Shown here: piece after piece, positions 48,606 to 55,977 of the stretch
Layout of the letters: each line of letters begins with the position of its first letter
Position numbering within the stretch: the stretch's first letter is position 1
From: JAMHWF01 sp035911095
GTDB lineage: Bacteria > Pseudomonadota > Gammaproteobacteria > Burkholderiales > Burkholderiaceae_C
Assembly: GCA_035911095.1 (NCBI GenBank)
Contig: JAMHWF010000033.1
Span: 14,900 to 78,899 of the forward strand
Length of the DNA stretch: 64,000 nt
Direction of reading: 5' to 3'
Program-made: the position numbers and the translations under genes
Notes under the pieces: generated by a model
Told to the model about the DNA's origin: nothing
What the model saw: the letters and a program-made list of their open reading frames with translations, nothing else
The model's database searches: none

Positions 48606-49664
48606 GTGGACGCGCTGACGCACGCGGCGCTCGGCGCCTCGCTCGCCTGGGCTGCGGTGCCGCCGCGCCAGGGCCTGTCCCGGCGCGAGTGCCTCGGCCT
48701 CGGCGCCGTGGCCGGCGCCTTCCCCGACGTCGATTTCGCGCTCTTCCCACTCGACCCGCTGCGTTTTCTCGCCGACTGGCACCAGGGGCCGACCCATTCG
48801 CTGGTCCTGCTGCCGCTGTGGGCGGCCGCCCTCGCGGGCGCGTTCTGCGCCGTCAGGCGGCGGGCCGCGGCCTTCGCGCCGGCGATGCTCGTGTCGGCGC
48901 TGGCCATCGCCTCCCACATCGCCGCCGACCTCATCACCGCCTACGGCACGGCCCTGTTGCATCCGCTCAGCACGCGGCGCTGGAGCCTGGGCCTGAGCTA
49001 CGTCATCGACCCGCTGTTCACCGCGATCGTCGTCGTCGGGCTCGCCGTGGGCCTGCGCACCGGTCGGCGCGGGCCCGCCTGGGCCGGTTTGGCCGTGCTC
49101 TGCCTTTACGTCGGCGCCCAGGCCGGGCTGCAGCAGCGCGCGCTGGACGAGGGCCGCGCCGCCGCAAGTGCGCAGGGGATCCAGGCCGACAGCTGGGCCG
49201 CGCTGGCGCAGCCGTTCTCGCCGTTCAACTGGAAGCTGCTCGCGGCCGACGGCGCCGGGTATCACGAGGCGCACCTCAACCTGGCGGGCCACCCGCCGCT
49301 GGTGCCGTCGTGGCCGGGGCTGCCGCGTGTGCACGAGCTGGCCGCCGCGTACCGCCCGCGGGAGGCGCTGGACTGGCGGCGCCTGCCCCGCTTCGGCGAT
49401 GCGCCGCATCGCGCGCTGGCCGAGCAGCTCTGGGGCGACCCGCGCTTCGCGCCGTTCCGGCGTTTCGCGGTGTACCCGAGCGTCTCGCGGGTCGACGAGG
49501 AAGTAGGCGGCGGCGCCTGCGTCTGGTTCACCGACCGGCGCTACGACTTGCCGGCGCTGGCCGATACCTTCCGCTATGGCTTCTGCCGCGTGGCTGATGC
49601 AGCGCCGTGGGAGCTGTACCGGCTGCGCTACTTCTCGGAGAGTGCGCGACAGCGGCTGGATTGA
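48606..49664 (+). CDS. YdjM/DUF457-like membrane metal-dependent hydrolase
   Basis: A 352-residue inner-membrane protein: 'MDALTHAALGASLAWA', 'LGLGAVAGAFPDVDFALFPLDPLRFLADWHQGPTHSLVLLPLWAAALAG' and 'ASHIAADLITAYGTALLHPLSTRRWSLGLSYVIDPLFT'. The conserved H-x(n)-PDxD, HxGPTHSL and HxxxDxxTxYG patterns are the metal-site motifs of the YdjM-type family (LexA-regulated in E. coli). It has four or five membrane helices, then a soluble C-terminal domain. The GTG start at 48606 begins the conserved 'DALTHAALG' start. It is the last gene before the AT-richer island. Confidence 0.85.
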   Translation: MDALTHAALGASLAWAAVPPRQGLSRRECLGLGAVAGAFPDVDFALFPLDPLRFLADWHQGPTHSLVLLPLWAAALAGAFCAVRRRAAAFAPAMLVSALAIASHIAADLITAYGTALLHPLSTRRWSLGLSYVIDPLFTAIVVVGLAVGLRTGRRGPAWAGLAVLCLYVGAQAGLQQRALDEGRAAASAQGIQADSWAALAQPFSPFNWKLLAADGAGYHEAHLNLAGHPPLVPSWPGLPRVHELAAAYRPREALDWRRLPRFGDAPHRALAEQLWGDPRFAPFRRFAVYPSVSRVDEEVGGGACVWFTDRRYDLPALADTFRYGFCRVADAAPWELYRLRYFSESARQRLD

Positions 49665-49766
49665 CCAGGGTGGAACGAAGCGCGCCGGCGCCGTCGCGGC
49701 TGGCCGGGTCCACGGCACGTTCAAGGTCGGCGTCGGCACCGCTTCGATGCGCGGCGGTGCACGTTT

Positions 49767-49781
49767 CGGTCAACTTGACCG
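49767..49781. promoter_or_regulatory. Perfect 15-bp palindrome, possible operator
   Basis: CGGTCAACTTGACCG (7+1+7) stands in the non-coding left flank of the island, about 350 bp upstream of the HTH gene. It could be a binding site for a dimeric regulator; nothing ties it to a particular protein. Confidence 0.35.
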
Positions 49782-50080
49782 ATCTGTTCGTCGTCCTGCT
49801 TGTTGCTCCGTGTACAGGTCGTCGGGCCGGATGCGGCTTGGAGCAGTCACCTTTCTGGCACGAAGCGACGGCCGCTTCAGACTGAGAGCGGCCACTCGAC
49901 CCACGTGTCTTAGATGACCGATCTTCCGACAGCGGATCTTCATCACGTTTGCGACGAGAACGTCAGCTTCTCAGAGCGGCAGTGCCAGGTCCCGGCCAGG
50001 AACCGACGCTGGATCTGACCGAGCAAGCACCTCGTTGCGACGATGCTGGACAGGACGCGCGTACCTTGGAGTGCTCTGGT

Positions 50081-50110
50081 TTGGACTGGTTTCGCTTAGA
50101 ATGCTAGTAA
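50081..50110 (+). promoter_or_regulatory. Possible promoter of the island operon
   Basis: TTGGAC (50081-50086) and TAGTAA (50105-50110) are spaced 18 bp, 19 bp before the HTH gene start. An alternative -10, TAGAAT at 50097-50102, lacks a well-placed -35. The surrounding DNA is AT-rich compared with the rest of the window. Weak match, listed because the operon should start here. Confidence 0.35.
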
Positions 50111-50129
50111 TTTTTTGTGTCTCATCGCT

Positions 50130-50312
50130 ATGGTCGACAACACCGTGCTGACAGTGAAGGAAGTTGCCGCACTACTGCGCGTGGACGAAAAGACCGTCTA
50201 TCGCTTGGTGAAAAAGCGCGAGCTTCCAGGTTTCAAGGTAGCGGGGGCTTGGCGTTTCAAGCGCGCAGACATCGAATCTTGGATTGAGCAACAGAAGGCG
50301 GCGGAGTCATGA
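50130..50312 (+). CDS. Excisionase-type (HTH_17) DNA-binding protein
   Basis: A 60-residue protein of the excisionase/MerR-like HTH_17 family: 'VLTVKEVAALLRVDEKTVYRLVKKRELPGFKVAGAWRFKRADIESWIEQQK'. This is the standard helix-turn-helix plus wing ('FKVAGAWRF') seen in small regulators of mobile and defence genes. It is the first gene of the island operon and is a likely autoregulator or methylation-linked controller, comparable in position to C proteins of restriction systems; that role is inference. Its stop (50310-50312) overlaps the ATG of a 16-codon micro-ORF. The ATG at 50130 is preferred to an upstream TTG. Confidence 0.88.
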   Translation: MVDNTVLTVKEVAALLRVDEKTVYRLVKKRELPGFKVAGAWRFKRADIESWIEQQKAAES

Positions 50313-50359
50313 ACACACCAACGCGAGCACACGAAAGCAGCAGGAAGGAGGTCGACTAG
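50309..50359 (+). CDS. 16-residue micro-ORF between HTH and ParB-like genes
   Basis: ATG at 50309 (overlapping the HTH stop as ATGA) encodes MNTPTRAHESSRKEVD and stops with TAG at 50357-50359, immediately followed by the ATG of the ParB-like gene (TAGATG). It covers the ribosome-binding site of that gene (AGGAAGGAGG). Its placement could couple translation of the HTH and ParB-like genes; it may instead be a chance frame around the Shine-Dalgarno. No family can be assigned to so short a peptide. Confidence 0.4.
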   Translation: MNTPTRAHESSRKEVD

Positions 50360-51451
50360 ATGGCCAAGGCAGCCAATACCCCCACGTCGCCTTTGCCGGA
50401 TGAAGTCGCGCCTGCGGATCTGCACTTTGATCGTGAGAACCCCCGGTTCGTGGACATGGGCTACACGGATGAAGCGGACATCATTCGCGAACTCTACGAT
50501 CAGGCGGATGTGGACGAACTGATCCAGTCGATTCTGTCCGCCGGGTACATCGACTTCGAGCCGCTGATCGTGCTCCGCGCCGGCAACATCGTCTTGGAGG
50601 GCAATCGTCGATTGGCCGCCTTAAGGCTTATCGCCAGTGAAGACTTGCGACGCAAGCTCAAGATCAGTCTGCCAGATATTGAAACGCCGAAGCCACTACC
50701 CGAGAAGGTCCGCATTCTTGTCGTCGAGCATCGCGACCATGCCCGCAGCTTCATCGGTTTCAAGCACATCAATGGCCCGCACAAATGGGATGCCTTGGCG
50801 AAGGCCAAATATGCGGCGCAGTGGTATGAAAGCGGTGGCGACATTGGAACGATCAGCCGCACCCTCGGCGACAACCACAACACGGTGCGACGTTTGGTGA
50901 ATGGTTGGTTCGCTCTGCAGCAAGCCATCAAGGATGGATTCGACCTCACTCAGATCTCGAAGAAGAACTTTGCGTTCTCGCATCTCTACACGGCCCTCAC
51001 CCGGGCGTCTGTCCGGGACTATCTGGGTCTGAGCAACGAGGACCTTTCTGCTCCGCCTCAGACCGACCCAATCGCGCCGGCAAAGCGCGGCGAATTCCAG
51101 CAGCTCATGTCATGGCTGTACGGGCAGGAGCACAAAGGCGAGTCCACGATCATTCAGAGTCAAAACCCGAACCTGAATGAACTGAGCAAGGTGCTTGCTC
51201 ATCCTGAGGCCAAGGCGATGTTGATGGCCAAGCGCGATCTGCGCGTGGCCTACGAACGCGTAGAACCTGCCTCAGTGCGCTTTGAAGAGGCGCTCATGAC
51301 AGCGGCGAAGCAGTGCGAGGACGTGCTCGGCCTCGCCGGCGCGTATAACAGCGACCCGACCTTGCTGAAGGTCGCAGAGGGTATGCAACGAACGGCCCGT
51401 GCGCTTGTGACCACGATGCGTGACCAACAGGTCGAGGCGGGCGATAACTGA
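50360..51451 (+). CDS. ParB/Srx-domain protein of island operon
   Basis: A 363-residue protein with an N-terminal ParB/sulfiredoxin domain: box I 'LHFDRENPRF' (21-30), 'VDELIQSILSAGYIDFEPLIVL', and box II 'GNIVLEGNRRLAALRLI' (75-91), a variant of the GERRxRA motif that binds CTP in ParB. A helix-turn-helix-like segment lies at about 160-185 ('DIGTISRTLGDNHNTVRRLVNGW'). The C-terminal half (195-363) is helical and unfamiliar. There is no ParA partner and no plasmid context, so a partition role is unlikely. Such domains also act as nucleases or nucleotide switches in mobile and defence loci. It has a strong ribosome-binding site, and its stop overlaps the next gene's ATG (TGATG). Composition is clearly less GC-rich than the chromosome. 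Confidence 0.82.
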   Translation: MAKAANTPTSPLPDEVAPADLHFDRENPRFVDMGYTDEADIIRELYDQADVDELIQSILSAGYIDFEPLIVLRAGNIVLEGNRRLAALRLIASEDLRRKLKISLPDIETPKPLPEKVRILVVEHRDHARSFIGFKHINGPHKWDALAKAKYAAQWYESGGDIGTISRTLGDNHNTVRRLVNGWFALQQAIKDGFDLTQISKKNFAFSHLYTALTRASVRDYLGLSNEDLSAPPQTDPIAPAKRGEFQQLMSWLYGQEHKGESTIIQSQNPNLNELSKVLAHPEAKAMLMAKRDLRVAYERVEPASVRFEEALMTAAKQCEDVLGLAGAYNSDPTLLKVAEGMQRTARALVTTMRDQQVEAGDN

Positions 51452-52521
51452 TGGTTGTGATTAGTCCGCCCAACCCAACGGACACGCGGAGCGCGCTCGC
51501 CGACTGGCTTGAACTCCGCACGCTGATGGATACGCGCGGCGTTTCCACGCGCGCAACGCTGCTGAACGTCCTGGATATCCTCGAAGATCGGGCCGCTGAG
51601 CCAGACTCGGTGGACGTCGAAACGGGTGAGGTTCTGGATGAGGCTATTTTGGAGGGCGATCGATACCAGTTTGTCGACGTCACCTTTGAAGAGCTTCAGT
51701 ACAGAGGCGATCTGCTGGGAGATTCTTACCCGTTCGAGGTGGATGCCGCGAGACAGCGGCTCACCAGGCGATCCGACGAGCATGCTGATCATACGGGCCA
51801 AGTTGTTTACCTCTTCTGCCTGCTTGCATCAGCGATCAGAGAGCGCAGACTCCAGGCAGCAACGGCGTTGAGCCAGGCGGAACAAGAGATCGCAGATGGC
51901 TTCCAAATCTGCGCTTGCCTCGCGGCTGGCGGCTACCTCAATGGGGATGTCAGTTCGTTCGGCTTCCCGCGCGCGTCAGGATCTGGATTCCTTACCGCTC
52001 TCCGTGAAACCTTCGCGCGCTTCGGCATTGGTCGCGTTCGTGATAACGAAGACATACCAGACGGACTGCCAACGTCACTGAAGGACGGTGGCATTGATGT
52101 CATTGCGTGGCGAAATCATCCTGATGGGATGCCGGGCAAGCTCTATCTCATTGGGCAGTGCGCGTCCGGATTGCAGTGGCGGGAGAAGTCGGTCGTCGAG
52201 TACATCCGTCAACTGCACGGTTCCTGGTTCACGCATCGTCCTGCGGAGCATTCGACGCCAGCGATGTTCATTCCGTTCCCGTTCCATCACGATATCTCGG
52301 AGCGGAACGGGCCGTATCTGGACGCGGTGAAGAACCGCTTCTGGCATGAAGAGCCCCGGTTCGGGGTCATTTTCGACAGGCTACGCATTACCCACTTCGC
52401 GAACGCCTGCATGGCGTTCGCTGATGGCCATCGCCTCAAGGTCGATGGCTGCGACCGTTTCGATCAGGTCGTGATCTGGGTATCCAGTACGCGCCAGACC
52501 GCGGGACTGGTGCACATATGA
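51451..52521 (+). CDS. Unknown protein with nuclease-like motif, island operon
   Basis: A 356-residue soluble protein. I do not know a family name. The segment 'LKDGGIDVIAWRNHPDGMPGKLYLIGQCASGLQWREK' (210-246) looks like a PD-(D/E)xK-type restriction-endonuclease core: Asp 216 in a GGxDV strand, then a second strand with Gln 236 in GQCASG, and Lys 246 in the following helix. The QxK variant seen in Mrr-like nucleases has Lys two residues after Gln, and that is absent here, so the catalytic lysine would have to be displaced. The N-terminal 150 residues are helical and acidic. It sits between the ParB-like and methyltransferase genes with one- and four-base overlaps. It is therefore the best candidate for the restriction (cutting) activity. 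Confidence 0.7.
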   Translation: MVVISPPNPTDTRSALADWLELRTLMDTRGVSTRATLLNVLDILEDRAAEPDSVDVETGEVLDEAILEGDRYQFVDVTFEELQYRGDLLGDSYPFEVDAARQRLTRRSDEHADHTGQVVYLFCLLASAIRERRLQAATALSQAEQEIADGFQICACLAAGGYLNGDVSSFGFPRASGSGFLTALRETFARFGIGRVRDNEDIPDGLPTSLKDGGIDVIAWRNHPDGMPGKLYLIGQCASGLQWREKSVVEYIRQLHGSWFTHRPAEHSTPAMFIPFPFHHDISERNGPYLDAVKNRFWHEEPRFGVIFDRLRITHFANACMAFADGHRLKVDGCDRFDQVVIWVSSTRQTAGLVHI

Positions 52522-53612
52522 GACACCCACTGCATTCGATCTGCCCGTACTTCGCGATGTTTCCCGAGGACTTCGTCACCAAGCAGTTGCTTGCATACAC
52601 GGAGCGAGGAGACACGGTTTTCGATCCGTTCTGTGGTCGGGGTACTACCGTGTTTGAAAGTCTGCTGAACGGCCGACGCGCGAGCGGTGTGGACATCAAC
52701 CCGGTGGCCGCTTGTATCGCGGGTGCGAAGGCTGATGCGCCCCAACTCAAATCAGTTCAGGCAAGACTGAAGGAACTGAAGGAGGCCCAGGCTCATGCGC
52801 CCGCCATCGAAATTCCTGCCGGCGAATTCTTTACGAACTGCTTCCACGAGAAGACGCTGCAGCAACTCTTGTTCCTGCGCCGCGAGCTGAATTGGAAAGA
52901 GTCCCGCGTTGACCGCTTTGTCGCGGCAGTGCTGCTAGGCGCGCTGCATGGTGAGTCGCATAAGACGGCGAACTGCCTGAGCAATCGCATGCCACGCACA
53001 ATCAGCACGAAGCCGGACTATTCCGTTCGGTGGTGGACTGAGAAGCGACTCACTGCACCTCAACGTGATGCGTATGAGATCGCAGGAGACCTTGCAGCTT
53101 ATCGCTTGGCGGCTGAGCGTCCCGGCCTGCGAGGCGAAGTCAAGCTGCGCGACGCCCGGGAAGCCAAGCGCGCCTTCCCGAGCCTCCAGAACCAGGTCAA
53201 GCTCATCGTGACTTCCCCGCCGTATCTGGATACGACGGACTACAGCGAAGATCAGTGGCTTCGACTCTGGTTTCTTGGAGGCGCTGAGCGGCCTTTGATC
53301 AATAAGAATCGCGACGACAGACACACCAGCGCTGATTTGTACTGGCAGTTCCTTGCTGAGGCTTGGGCAGGTTGCGCGAAGCTCGTCAAGAACGGCGCCA
53401 TCATTGTCATTCGCATTGGCGGTGCAAGGCTGACCAAAGAGGATTTGTTCCAAGGGCTGCAGAGCTCATTGTCTGCAGGGTTTGATGGCATGACGATCAA
53501 GCCACTTCATGGTGGCGAAACCACCGAGATCAAGAATCGGCAAACGAACGCGTTCCGACCGGGAACAACTCCCGAGCGTTATGAGCACGACTTCGCGTTC
53601 GGCCTCAAGTAG
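52518..53612 (+). CDS. DNA (N4-cytosine or N6-adenine) methyltransferase, island operon
   Basis: A 364-residue amino-methyltransferase. SAM-binding motif I FDPFCGRGTT at 35-44, acidic 'ASGVDINPVA' (motif II) at 56-64, catalytic motif IV TSPPY at 232-236, then 'DYSEDQWLRLWFLGG'. The order motif I, then a long insert, then SPPY suggests target recognition between them (about 75-225). TSPPY favours N4-cytosine or N6-adenine methylation rather than C5. The N-terminal 'HSICPYFAMFPEDFVTKQLLAY' is a motif X-like stretch often seen in methylases of this kind. Its ATG overlaps the previous stop (ATGA), so the three genes are coupled. Codon use is relaxed (A/T at many third positions). Confidence 0.88.
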   Translation: MRHPLHSICPYFAMFPEDFVTKQLLAYTERGDTVFDPFCGRGTTVFESLLNGRRASGVDINPVAACIAGAKADAPQLKSVQARLKELKEAQAHAPAIEIPAGEFFTNCFHEKTLQQLLFLRRELNWKESRVDRFVAAVLLGALHGESHKTANCLSNRMPRTISTKPDYSVRWWTEKRLTAPQRDAYEIAGDLAAYRLAAERPGLRGEVKLRDAREAKRAFPSLQNQVKLIVTSPPYLDTTDYSEDQWLRLWFLGGAERPLINKNRDDRHTSADLYWQFLAEAWAGCAKLVKNGAIIVIRIGGARLTKEDLFQGLQSSLSAGFDGMTIKPLHGGETTEIKNRQTNAFRPGTTPERYEHDFAFGLK

Positions 53613-54003
53613 TTGGAGTTCTTGTCTTGATGGGCGCCTGGCATCTGGATCGACGGGTGGCCAGCGGGCGCTCAATTCCCGTTGGCGACTGACCGTAACA
53701 AGCTGCATCGCGAACATTGAGGCGCGTCACGGCCTGAGAGGCAGCGATCCGTCGGTCAGCGGTCGTCCAAGGCGCGGCGTGCGAGAGCTGGCGGAGCGCG
53801 GTGGACCGGCGGTCGGCAAGGAGTCGATGGCGAGGTGGCGGGACTGGGTCAAGATCTGGCTCCGGGCAGTCGATGTAGGACCGGACCATCGTTCCGGGCC
53901 CGCGGCTTACCACCTGCGCCCGTCCGTTGAAAGGCGTCCGACCGGGCTGCCGCATGTGCAGCCGTTGGCGACCCGCTTGGGTGATGAAGGGCGGCGCGGC
54001 CTC
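53613..54003. other. Right flank of the accessory island, 391 bp without gene
   Basis: Between the methyltransferase and the end of the first large minus-strand gene. Several frames are open but none has recognisable features or a good start. GC content rises back to chromosomal level across this stretch. I found no repeat matching the left flank, no integrase fragment and no terminator with a T-tract. Confidence 0.5.
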
Positions 54004-55974
54004 TCACCGCCCCCGCCTCACCACATCAAACCTCAACCCACTCGCCCCCTCGCCCCGCCCCGTCGTCCTGCTCCGCCCCAGCCACAGCACCCCACGCCCG
54101 CGGAAGTCGCGCGCGTAGTTGAAGGCCCTCTTCAGCTCGACCCCGTCGCGCGGCACTTCCTCGTCGGCCAGGCGCAGGAAGTCGGTGGTGCGCAGCGTCT
54201 CCGGGCCGGCCGAGGCGTCGATGCGCAGCAGCTGGCCGCGCGGGTGGAACATGAAGCCCTGCAGCCGGTTGTCGGGCGGCCCGTCCTCGGGTTTGGCTTC
54301 GACGAACGGGGCGCTGCGCAGGCGCTCGATGTGGCGGCGGATGTCGGCGTTGCGCGGGTCGGCCAGGCGCTCGGGCGTGACCTGGTAGTGCTGCACGACG
54401 ACGCCGCGCTGCAGCTGGATCGACCAGTTCGCCACTGTCGCGCCTTCGCGGCGCACCGGCAGGAACGGGATCCAGTGCGCCGCCACTGGCGTCTGCAGCG
54501 TGTACGAGAGCAGGGCGCCGCCGTCCGGTAGCGGCGGCGTGCCGGCCGGCGGGCGCAGCACCTGTGAGGTCGAGAGGCGGTCGCTCTCGTAGCGGCGGTC
54601 CAGCGGCTCGCCCGAGGTGCCCTGCACGCGCTTCTCGATCGCCCACACCAGGTTGGCCATCTCGTCGCGCATCAGCAGCACGTGCTCCAGCGGCGGGCCC
54701 TTCAGCGTGTCGGCGGCCGGGCAGAGGTAGAGCAGGTCGCCCAGGCGCGCGCGCGGCGCGTTGCCGCCGGGGGTCACCGACATCTCGTACATCGTCCACT
54801 GCGAGCCGTCGGCGTTGCGCGCCGGCGGGATCGGTACCTCGATGCCGAAGTTGTCGCTGATGGCGAGCCGGCTCACGTGGTAGACGCCGTTCGTCGGCAG
54901 CGTCACCGGCAGCAGGAACCAGTCGTTGCCGAAGACCAGCGCGTACTCCATCACCGCGACGCGCGTCAGGTCGCTCTTCGCGGCGCCGAGCATGCCGAAG
55001 TTGACGCGGCCGTCCTCGAACTCCCAGTAGCGGTCGGCCGGCATGCCCGGGTAGCGCGCCACCGTCGGCAGCGGCGGGCGCGCCGGCGTGTAGTCGATCG
55101 GCGCGGCGCCCAGGGGCGGCGCGGTGCCGGCCGCGCCGACGGTGAAGCTGTGCCAGTCGAGGCGGCCGTCGGTGTACTCGTCGGCCTCCAGGCGCAGCGG
55201 CGGCTGCGGCGCGTCGGCCTGCAACGCGAAGCGGTACTCCAGCCGCTGCGCGTCCCAGTAGGGGCTGGCGCCGGCGACGGTGGCTTCCTCGAACACGAAG
55301 TCGTCGAGCCAGGCCAGCCAGCCGGTGAGTGCGGCCGCGAAGCCTGCGGCGTCGGCTGCGCCCAACGTCTGCGCGAAGGCGGTCAGGTCGTCGCCCCCGG
55401 CCTGCTGCGCGCGCAGCTCGGCGGCCAGGCGCGCCGCGTCGACCGAGCGGCCGTCGAGCAGCCGGTGCCAGACGAAGCCGGCGTTGTCGGCCGCCGGGTC
55501 GGCAGGCGCCGCGATCGTCGCCGGCCAGGCGGCGCGCAGCGCCTCGACCGCGGGCGGGTCGCCCAGCGCGCGCAGCCGGCGCAGCAGTTGCTGGCCGGCC
55601 TGCGCGTTGAGCTTGGGGTGCGCGGCCAGCACCTGCTCGCGCTCGACCAGGGCCTCGACCGGCGGCGTGTCCACCGAGACCGGCCGCGCGGCCACGCCCT
55701 CGTCGGTGGCGGCGAGCGAGGTCACCGGCACGCCCTGCACCGCGAGTGCGGCGCCGACCGGGCTGCCCGCGTCCTCGCCCTGGAACTCGTTGAACTGCCA
55801 CTGGCGGCCGAGCATCCACAGCGGGTCGGCGATGCGCGCCTGCAGGCTTTCGGCGGCGTCGTCGCTCGCCGGCAGCGGTTCCAGGCGCGACCAGATCGTC
55901 GCCTTCGGGTCGGGGCGCAGCAGTTCGACCTTCGCGACGAGCTTCGCCGCGCTGAGTGACAGGCGTACCGGCAT
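54004..55974 (-). CDS. Large conserved-looking protein of unknown function (cluster gene 3)
   Basis: A 656-residue soluble protein, last of three tightly packed minus-strand genes. I do not recognise a named domain. Residues 45-75 carry a striking motif, 'IADPLWMLGRQWQ' followed by 'FQGEDAGSP', which I associate with a widespread uncharacterised family. Further along: 'DRYWEFEDGRVNFGMLGAAKSDLTRVAVMEYALVFGNDWFLLPVTLPTNGVYHV', 'DNFGIEVPIPPA' and 'PRGQLLRIDASAGPETLRTTDFLRLADEEVPRDGVELKRAFNYARDFRGRGVLWLGR'. It has no signal peptide or membrane segment and looks like a beta-rich structural protein. Start ATG 55974; its upstream neighbour stops 3 bp before. Confidence 0.75.
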   Translation of the reverse strand: MPVRLSLSAAKLVAKVELLRPDPKATIWSRLEPLPASDDAAESLQARIADPLWMLGRQWQFNEFQGEDAGSPVGAALAVQGVPVTSLAATDEGVAARPVSVDTPPVEALVEREQVLAAHPKLNAQAGQQLLRRLRALGDPPAVEALRAAWPATIAAPADPAADNAGFVWHRLLDGRSVDAARLAAELRAQQAGGDDLTAFAQTLGAADAAGFAAALTGWLAWLDDFVFEEATVAGASPYWDAQRLEYRFALQADAPQPPLRLEADEYTDGRLDWHSFTVGAAGTAPPLGAAPIDYTPARPPLPTVARYPGMPADRYWEFEDGRVNFGMLGAAKSDLTRVAVMEYALVFGNDWFLLPVTLPTNGVYHVSRLAISDNFGIEVPIPPARNADGSQWTMYEMSVTPGGNAPRARLGDLLYLCPAADTLKGPPLEHVLLMRDEMANLVWAIEKRVQGTSGEPLDRRYESDRLSTSQVLRPPAGTPPLPDGGALLSYTLQTPVAAHWIPFLPVRREGATVANWSIQLQRGVVVQHYQVTPERLADPRNADIRRHIERLRSAPFVEAKPEDGPPDNRLQGFMFHPRGQLLRIDASAGPETLRTTDFLRLADEEVPRDGVELKRAFNYARDFRGRGVLWLGRSRTTGRGEGASGLRFDVVRRGR

Positions 55975-55977
55975 GGT

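Larger units (their letters stand above)
49665..50129. other. Left flank of the accessory island, 465 bp without gene
   Basis: No credible gene. Base composition falls from the chromosomal level to mixed composition within this stretch, so the island boundary probably lies here. It contains a perfect palindrome, CGGTCAA-c-TTGACCG (49767-49781), and promoter-like sequence at its end. I found no tRNA, integrase or obvious repeat shared with the right flank. Confidence 0.5.

Noticed and set aside
50360..51451. Plasmid or chromosome partition (ParAB) locus
   Set aside because: There is no ParA ATPase, no parS-like palindrome cluster and no replication gene. The operon partners are a methyltransferase and a nuclease-like protein.
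53509..54531. 340-codon plus-strand frame bridging island and large-protein cluster
   Set aside because: It overlaps the methyltransferase end and the 54-kb gene in other frames, has no ribosome-binding site, and its composition changes mid-way, as expected of a chance frame.
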